A stretch of 64,000 bases of DNA, from assembly GCF_004770745.1 (NCBI RefSeq), contig NZ_RQGD01000010.1:186001-250000 (forward strand), given 5' to 3'. Source of the DNA: Leptospira ognonensis (GTDB lineage Bacteria > Spirochaetota > Leptospiria > Leptospirales > Leptospiraceae). The notes beneath the pieces are model-generated. The model saw only the letters and a program-made list of their open reading frames with translations. It did not search any database and had not been told where the DNA came from. Positions 58,753 through 64,000 of this stretch are shown piece after piece (position 1 is the stretch's first letter; each line of letters opens with the position of its first letter). The position numbers and the translations under genes were made by a program.

Positions 58753-60197
58753 TGAGTGGCGTTTTCGAAGAAGAACATGAAGCCTGGAACCAACTCCAAG
58801 CAGCACTCAAGGAGCCTGATCTAAAAACGGAAGAGCTAAAAATGCTCGCAGATTCCATATCTCTTCGCTTTGGAAACCTTCTCAAACAAACAGAGAAACT
58901 AACAAAAGTAGGTGATTCCGCACAAAATCGCCTCATGAGAATTCAGAATGAACTCCAAAATTCTAATTCAAAACTTGAAAAATCAATACGCAATTTACAT
59001 TTACTTTCCGAGTTAGGAAAGGTCATCACATCTTCGCTAGACGCCAAAAAAATCCTCCAAGAACTATACAACCAACTCAAAGACGAGATGGATCTTGATA
59101 TCATTTCTGTAGGAAGTTATGACGCCGAATCGGATAGCGTCAAATTCAAATTCAGTTTGAACCAAGGAAGTTATGTTCCTTCCATCTTTCTAGAAAATCT
59201 AAATGACGATAACTATTCCTCTATTTGCATTCGTGGAAACAAAGAAGTCATCTTAGAAGACCTCAATCTTGAATCCCAAGAGCGCATTAGCGGCCTTCGG
59301 AAACAATGGGGAGAAGACATCCGTTCGATTGTATACATACCTCTAAAAGTAGAAGACCGAGTTGTTGGAGTATTTACCATTCAAAGTCGGAATGCGAACG
59401 CTTATAATTACCAACAATTAAACATCATCAGGTCACTTGCAAGTTACCTGGGAATCGGACTCGATAACGCGGATGCTTATCGTAGCCTTTCTAAAAGAAA
59501 TAAGGACTTAAAGTCCTCGCTTGAAAAGGTCAGATCACTCAATGAAAATCTAGCCATTGAGCGTCAAAAATCTGAAAATCTATTATTAAACATTCTACCA
59601 GGTCCTATTGCCGAAAGGTTAAAGGCGGGCGAAGAAATCATTGCAGATTCCTTTGCAGATGCTTCTGTTTTGTTTGCCGATATTGCTGGTTTTACAGTTC
59701 TCAGTTCAAAGATGAACGATGCATCAAAATTAGTATCCATACTCAATGATATTTTCCGTGATTTCGATAACATTACACAAGACTTAGGTCTAGAAAAAAT
59801 CAAGACCATTGGAGACTGCTACATGTTAGCTGGAGGGATTCCTAATCCTGCTCCTGATCACTTAGAGCGAATGGCAGAGGCCTCATTACGATTTTGTGAA
59901 GTATTTGAGAAAATAAAAAACAATTGGGGTTATGAAATCAATGTTCGCATCGGAATCCATTCTGGTGAAGTGGTCGCTGGTGTCATTGGAAAGTATAAGT
60001 TTGTTTATGATTTGTGGGGTGATACTGTAAACATTGCCTCGCGTATGGAATCTCACGGCCAAGTTGGTAGGGTGCATGTTAGTAAGGAAGTCTATGCTCG
60101 CCTCAAAGATAAATATGATTTAGAAGCTAGAGGTGAAATCGAAGTCAAAGGCAAAGGCAAGATGGAGACTTGGTTTCTAAACGGAAAAAAATCTTAA
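58752..60197 (+). CDS. SiaD-like stalk fused to GAF and class III adenylate cyclase
   Basis: 481 residues. Residues about 10-75 form a coiled coil with L-L-K-Q-T-E-K-L-T-K-V-G-D-S-A-Q, resembling the SiaC-binding stalk that starts SiaD diguanylate cyclases. A GAF domain follows (about 80-265), then a coiled linker ending I-L-P-x-x-I-A-E-R-L and a cyclase domain (about 300-470). The cyclase has both metal Asp (F-A-D-I-A-G-F, T-I-G-D-C-Y-M), the adenine-selecting Lys and Asp (I-K-T-I-G-D, W-G-D-T-V-N-I-A-S-R) and the transition-state Asn/Arg. There is no GGDEF. The output should be cAMP, with SiaC as the switch. Confidence 0.88.
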   Translation: MSGVFEEEHEAWNQLQAALKEPDLKTEELKMLADSISLRFGNLLKQTEKLTKVGDSAQNRLMRIQNELQNSNSKLEKSIRNLHLLSELGKVITSSLDAKKILQELYNQLKDEMDLDIISVGSYDAESDSVKFKFSLNQGSYVPSIFLENLNDDNYSSICIRGNKEVILEDLNLESQERISGLRKQWGEDIRSIVYIPLKVEDRVVGVFTIQSRNANAYNYQQLNIIRSLASYLGIGLDNADAYRSLSKRNKDLKSSLEKVRSLNENLAIERQKSENLLLNILPGPIAERLKAGEEIIADSFADASVLFADIAGFTVLSSKMNDASKLVSILNDIFRDFDNITQDLGLEKIKTIGDCYMLAGGIPNPAPDHLERMAEASLRFCEVFEKIKNNWGYEINVRIGIHSGEVVAGVIGKYKFVYDLWGDTVNIASRMESHGQVGRVHVSKEVYARLKDKYDLEARGEIEVKGKGKMETWFLNGKKS

Positions 60198-60847
60198 GAA
60201 TCTTTTTTCCGAATTCCAACTAACACGATATCTAGAAGATCTTGCATTTGCTCTTCGGCTTTAGCATTTTTGCCACTTCTTTCATTTAAAGCTGCAAATC
60301 CATGCACCGCACTCCACACAGTCATAGACATACTTTCAACATCCACTTCTGCATTAAACTCTTCAGATTTTTGTCCGAATTCAATGATATGGTAGAGTGC
60401 CAAATATGCCTCTTTACCTGCTACCTGAAGATCTTCGGGTAATTCAGACTCAAGATAAACCTCACCACCAAACATAAGTTCGGAACGTCTTGGGTATTTC
60501 CACATAAGCCGAATGTAATTTTCGCCCGCCTTTCTTAATTTGGCAACGGCAGATTCATGCTCTTTCCATGCCTCCACCAAAGTATCTCGTAATTCTAAAA
60601 ATCCAATGGTCGTAATGGCATGTAATAAGTCAATTTTTCGAGGAAAGTGTCTATAGGGAGCGGTATGACTGACTCCGATTTCTGTGGCCACATCGCGTAA
60701 GCTCAAATTATGGGCCCCCCTTTTCTCCAAAAAATCTCCCGCAATCTTTAAAACCAGATTCCTAAGATCTCCATGATGGTAAGAAGTAGTGGGTTTACTT
60801 GTTTTTTTGGGTTTTAGGTCTCTTTCTTTCGGTTGCTTTTTTTTCAT
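60194..60847 (-). CDS. TetR family regulator (WHG-domain type)
   Basis: 217 residues. A basic tail (about 1-22) precedes Y-H-H-G-D-L-R-N-L-V-L-K-I-A and V-A-T-E-I-G-V-S-H-T-A-P-Y-R-H-F-P-R-K-I-D-L-L, the pattern of TetR proteins with a TetR_C_33/WHG C-terminal domain (V-W-S-A-V-H-G-F-A-A-L). It overlaps the cyclase stop by 4 bases on the opposite strand and is divergent from a membrane-protein gene whose leader holds three phased operators. Autoregulation and repression of the membrane-protein pair are inferred. Confidence 0.88.
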   Translation of the reverse strand: MKKKQPKERDLKPKKTSKPTTSYHHGDLRNLVLKIAGDFLEKRGAHNLSLRDVATEIGVSHTAPYRHFPRKIDLLHAITTIGFLELRDTLVEAWKEHESAVAKLRKAGENYIRLMWKYPRRSELMFGGEVYLESELPEDLQVAGKEAYLALYHIIEFGQKSEEFNAEVDVESMSMTVWSAVHGFAALNERSGKNAKAEEQMQDLLDIVLVGIRKKDS

Positions 60848-60929
60848 TTCAATGTTGTCGCTGTATATATTTCATGTTGACAGTGTATATTTAAATTTAG
60901 ACAGTGTCAACATATATGAGGAGAACCAT
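60848..60929. promoter_or_regulatory. Triple phased TetR operator and promoter region
   Basis: Three 13-base sites fit one 6-1-6 palindrome (ideal TTGACA-G-TGTCAA): TTGTCGCTGTATA at 60855-60867, TTGACAGTGTATA at 60877-60889 and TAGACAGTGTCAA at 60898-60910. Steps of 22 and 21 bases put them on one DNA face. TGTTGACAGTGT and ACAGTGTCAACA also form a 12-base inverted repeat with one mismatch. GAGGAG at 60918-60923 is the downstream ribosome site. Confidence 0.65.
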
Positions 60930-61874
60930 ATGAGTTTTTTTAAACGTCCCGCTTTCCATGATCCAGCTGCACCTGTTTACTGGAATCTCTGGGTAATGGC
61001 AGTATTAACCGTTTTAGCCATCCCCCTACTCTTCCTTGACCAAAGAGAACTTTCAGGAAGTTACCTATGGATCAAACCCATCAAATTTTCACTCTCGATA
61101 GGTATCTATTCCCTGACTTTACTCTGGATGTTACCATTTTTCGAAGGTAAGAAAAGCATCATATCCAAAATTTCTTGGACCATAATTGTCACGGGTTTCA
61201 TCGAAATTGTAGCCATATTCGGACAAGCGGCGCGCGGTGAACAAAGCCATTTTAATGTTTCATCTAGCTTTAATGCCTTTCTCTTTACCCTAATGGGTAT
61301 CAGCATCGGAATCTTTTGGATCATGCATCTCGTTCTGAGTTTTCACTTGGTAAGACAAAAAACCTTGCATCCTTTTTTGCGCGAAAGCCTTCTCTGGGGG
61401 TTATTTATATCTGCTTATGGAATGATCATCGGATTTTTCATGACCACGCCGAGACCAGAACAAATAGAACTCATGAAACAAGGCATCCTCCAAACAAGCG
61501 GAGGGCATACCTTTGGAGCTCCAGACGGAGGACCAGGGCTTGCTCTTTTAGGTTGGAGCACCATTGCCGGCGACCTACGAGTGGCTCATTTCTTTGGTAT
61601 GCATGCGCTTCAAATATTCTCTCTCATTTCGATTCTTTTCCTGGGACTCGATGGTAAAAAGAATATTGCTCCTCTTTCCCGATTGCCATTGCGATTTTTG
61701 GGAATTGCCATTCTTGGCATTACTTTGACAATGAACATACAGGCATTAAATGGAGAATCAATATTTAAAACAACTTCCCATTATTTTTCTTCATATACCA
61801 TGTGTATGGCGCTATTCTCAATAGGGATGGTCATGCTCGGATTCAATTTAAATAAAAAACAGATCGCAACTTGA
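60930..61874 (+). CDS. Polytopic membrane protein, unknown function
   Basis: About 314 residues with eight hydrophobic helices and short charged loops. It has P-V-Y-W-N-L-W, L-F-L-D-Q-R, W-I-K-P-I-K-F and a G-H-T-F-G-A-P-D-G-G-P-G-L loop between helices. Start ATG 60930 was chosen because GAGGAG is seven bases ahead; the frame upstream covers the operators and the divergent gene. It is followed after 10 bases by an ABA4-like gene, so the two products probably act together in a membrane process. Family not recognised. Confidence 0.72.
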   Translation: MSFFKRPAFHDPAAPVYWNLWVMAVLTVLAIPLLFLDQRELSGSYLWIKPIKFSLSIGIYSLTLLWMLPFFEGKKSIISKISWTIIVTGFIEIVAIFGQAARGEQSHFNVSSSFNAFLFTLMGISIGIFWIMHLVLSFHLVRQKTLHPFLRESLLWGLFISAYGMIIGFFMTTPRPEQIELMKQGILQTSGGHTFGAPDGGPGLALLGWSTIAGDLRVAHFFGMHALQIFSLISILFLGLDGKKNIAPLSRLPLRFLGIAILGITLTMNIQALNGESIFKTTSHYFSSYTMCMALFSIGMVMLGFNLNKKQIAT

Positions 61875-61884
61875 GGAGAAATAA

Positions 61885-62322
61885 ATGTCAGCGAGCCAAA
61901 TTTTCCAAATCGTAAACCCCATCGCCATGTTTGGATGGATCCTACTTGTCGTTTTTCCAAACTGGAAACATACAAAGCACTTTACTTCTGTTTTGTTATC
62001 TGCTCTATTTTTTGCAGGAATTTATTTCGTGGCAATATCAATATCATTCGGCAAGTCAGGTGGAAATTTTAGAACCCTCGAAGGTGTCCGCCTTCTTTTT
62101 TCAAATGACTTTGCCTTGCTTGCTGGATGGGTGCATTATTTGTCCTTTGATTTATTTGTAGGTACTTGGGAAGTGGAAGATGCGAAAGCAAATCGAATCT
62201 CGAGATTTCTTATTTTGCCTTCGCTATTTTTTACTTTTATGTTTGGACCGGTAGGTTTATTGTCTTACACCATCTTAAAACTAATTTTAAGAAAGCCGAT
62301 TCTAACCGCCGTAAACATCTAA
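61885..62322 (+). CDS. ABA4-like (DUF4281) membrane protein
   Basis: 145 residues with four helices. Family marks: the N-P-I-A-M-F-G-W opening, W-V-H-Y-L-S-F-D-L-F-V-G-T-W-E and F-M-F-G-P-V-G-L-L. ABA4 acts in neoxanthin synthesis in plants, whereas bacterial members have no known role; a carotenoid or membrane-lipid association is conceivable but unsupported here. GAGGAG lies ahead of the ATG. The pair is regulated with the upstream membrane protein. Its stop overlaps the ankyrin gene stop by 21 bases. Confidence 0.8.
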   Translation: MSASQIFQIVNPIAMFGWILLVVFPNWKHTKHFTSVLLSALFFAGIYFVAISISFGKSGGNFRTLEGVRLLFSNDFALLAGWVHYLSFDLFVGTWEVEDAKANRISRFLILPSLFFTFMFGPVGLLSYTILKLILRKPILTAVNI

Positions 62323-63990
62323 TAGAGAAAGGATGCGCTCATAACGTTCTTGGTTCTCGATATCGCCTTCTAATTGTGCGATTTCTAAGGCCTCAAACGC
62401 AAGATCGCGTCCTGTTTTGCCTTCATCGTTCTTATTGTTTGCTTTAGCGCCAGCCTCTAGCAGAAGAGCCAATACGGAGGAATGACCAAATTTACAGCAT
62501 TCATGAAGTGCGGAATTTAAAGTACTATCCGTGATTTCGAGATCTATCCCTGCCTGGATTAATTTTTTTGCAAGCGAAGGTTCACCAAACAATCCACACC
62601 AATGTAGGGCAGTCATCTGGTTTTGGGACCGGTGATTGACCTGAATGCCGTGTTTCAAAAGAATATCGATCAGCATGAGCTTTTCTTGGAGGTGCATCGA
62701 ATTATTTTGGCAGAGTTTGAAAAGAGCATTTTCACCAATCGTATCTACATAATTACAATCCGCACCTGCCTCAAGTAAGACGAGTGCACATTTTGACGTT
62801 TCGCCGAGTACGGACTCTTGGAGTAAGGAAAAGCGAAGAGGATTGGTCTCGTCACTTTCTTTCACATAATTTACAGAAAATCCAGATTCAATGAGTGCCT
62901 TTAAGCTTTCGGCATCGTCCCGTGCAATGATCGAACCGGGATCTTTCGGAATCACCATTCGATTGGCAAGTTCTACAATGATTTGTTCTATCTCATTTGG
63001 ATATTTTTTCTTCAGAATTTGAAGGTAACTTTCTTCTTTGGTAGGTGATTTTTTTATTTTTTTCTTCAGCGCATTCCAAAATTTCTCACCGACTAGCACT
63101 TGGTTAGCGATCAAAAATACGATGGCTTCGTTAAGCTTTTTCTCTGAAGTGACAATCTCGAACTCAACATTCTCTTGAAAAAATTTGAAGGACAACGGTT
63201 CCTCTGGGCTCTCAATCTTCCAATTTTCGATTATAAATTGAAACAATTTTTCTTTCTCATCATTGTTCAATCTATTAAAGCTATCTTGCACATAAATGAT
63301 GTTACCCGAAAGCAGAAGTACCTTTGCGGTCAAAAAATTTGATAAAAATTCAGGAATGACAACATCAGTTGAACCCTCAGCGGAAAACTTAACCGAAAGT
63401 ATTTTTTCTGCAGTGAAAGCACCGTAAAAATATGTATTCTGTGCATCAGGAATTGCGAGATACAAACGACCTCTTACTGTTTTTTGATCTTGGTCTTCGA
63501 CATAGAGGGAAAATCGAAACCCAGAATTTGTATGGAAAGAAGGAGATACAATGATTTCTCGATTTGGATTAGGAGCATCACTTGGGCGAATGTCGAATTG
63601 AAGTCCTTTTAATTTTTTGGGGTCAAAACTTCCCGTGATGGTCACAAAATTTTTTGCTTCGAAGTGACCATGTTCTTCGGGAGTGAGAAACATAATTTTG
63701 TCTTCAAACCAAAATACATTGATCTGTTGAAAAAAAGTACCTTGTAATTGGCCACGGAGAGGAGAGCTCGGGATAGATAATTCGAAATTTAAATCAAATA
63801 AAATGAGATGGCTCTTTGTTTCTTCTGATGGCGATTCGGTAATATTTGAACTTTTAACTTCAGTTTTAAAAGAAAAGGGAGTCAGAGCCTTACAGCGAAT
63901 ACATCGAAATTTACCTTTCTTCCCCGCAACTTTCGATTCAGAAATATGGTGAAGAGCAAAACAGTGCATGCATGTTAAATCTACTATCAT
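62302..63990 (-). CDS. Zinc-ribbon protein with C-terminal ankyrin repeats
   Basis: 562 residues. N-terminal C-M-H-C...C-I-R-C (two C-x2-C pairs, about residues 7-34) is a zinc ribbon of the MJ0042 type. A beta-rich unassigned region follows (about 45-230), then a helical region with K-K-Y-P-N-E-I. Four or five ankyrin repeats occupy about 385-545, with H-W-C-G-L-F-G-E, A-L-H-E-C-C-K-F-G-H and L-L-L-E-A-G-A-K-A-N. A protein-binding scaffold is inferred. The start lies 10 bases from the window edge with no ribosome site, so an upstream start cannot be ruled out. Confidence 0.8.
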   Translation of the reverse strand: MIVDLTCMHCFALHHISESKVAGKKGKFRCIRCKALTPFSFKTEVKSSNITESPSEETKSHLILFDLNFELSIPSSPLRGQLQGTFFQQINVFWFEDKIMFLTPEEHGHFEAKNFVTITGSFDPKKLKGLQFDIRPSDAPNPNREIIVSPSFHTNSGFRFSLYVEDQDQKTVRGRLYLAIPDAQNTYFYGAFTAEKILSVKFSAEGSTDVVIPEFLSNFLTAKVLLLSGNIIYVQDSFNRLNNDEKEKLFQFIIENWKIESPEEPLSFKFFQENVEFEIVTSEKKLNEAIVFLIANQVLVGEKFWNALKKKIKKSPTKEESYLQILKKKYPNEIEQIIVELANRMVIPKDPGSIIARDDAESLKALIESGFSVNYVKESDETNPLRFSLLQESVLGETSKCALVLLEAGADCNYVDTIGENALFKLCQNNSMHLQEKLMLIDILLKHGIQVNHRSQNQMTALHWCGLFGEPSLAKKLIQAGIDLEITDSTLNSALHECCKFGHSSVLALLLEAGAKANNKNDEGKTGRDLAFEALEIAQLEGDIENQERYERILSLLDVYGG

Positions 63991-64000
63991 GGAAGAGGTA

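Noticed and set aside
1..64000. tRNA, rRNA, insertion sequences or prophage
   Set aside because: No cloverleaf, ribosomal sequence, transposase or terminal repeat was recognised by reading; a tRNA or IS search could confirm.

Overview
The window looks like chromosome of a spirochete of the family Leptospiraceae, most likely Leptospira. The G+C content is moderate and AT-leaning. Many short lipoproteins carry relaxed spirochetal lipoboxes. Several receptors have an N-terminal 7TMR-DISM-type sensor, and there is a long Leptospira-style surface repeat protein. No rRNA, tRNA, CRISPR array, transposase or phage gene was recognised. The assignment comes from protein style, not from a search.

Layout. 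1-3006: 3' part of a giant beta-repeat surface protein. 3009-12000: housekeeping and accessory genes (sulfatase-like lipoprotein with Thr at the nucleophile position, DMT/SMR-type membrane protein, hydrolase, DHH phosphoesterase, GHKL-like ATPase, SRAP protein, and an SDR/TetR/hemolysin-III-like group with a double operator). 11969-18789: three signalling genes (7TM-PP2C, 7TM-adenylate cyclase, LytTR regulator) around a stand-alone eutBC pair. 18914-26634: a one-direction operon with lipoproteins, a TonB-dependent receptor, ExbB-ExbD-TonB and a LytS-like kinase. 26631-31302: a minus-strand copper cluster (TetR, cupredoxin/beta-helix/TM fusion, small membrane paralogue, multicopper oxidase, SCO1). 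31550-34789: LpxH-like phosphoesterase, Cys-rich lipoprotein, lipase and TPM protein. 34853-40976: an apparent inorganic-carbon locus (SulP, membrane-anchored AraC regulator, SbtA-type transporter, porin). 41008-45394: TetR, PlsC-like protein, di-haem peroxidase, and a cobalamin riboswitch ahead of two lipoproteins.

45398-60197 is the most unusual part. Two divergent gene arms start near 48250-48390. The left arm has two hotdog thioesterases, an SDR and a PP2C phosphatase. The right arm has a FabF-like synthase, a fused CoA-transferase and a FabH-like synthase. It then runs into a kinase/ATPase/GAF/PP2C giant, SiaB, SiaC, and a cyclase that keeps a SiaD-like SiaC-binding stalk but ends in a class III adenylate cyclase in place of GGDEF. 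I read this as a Sia-type phosphoswitch rewired from c-di-GMP to cAMP and possibly co-transcribed with a dedicated acyl-chain pathway.

60194-63990: a TetR repressor with three phased operator copies before a membrane-protein/ABA4-like pair, then a zinc-ribbon ankyrin protein.

Sensing and signalling dominate the window. Four 7TMR-DISM-type receptors carry four different outputs (PP2C, cyclase, histidine kinase, AraC), and two adenylate cyclases are present.
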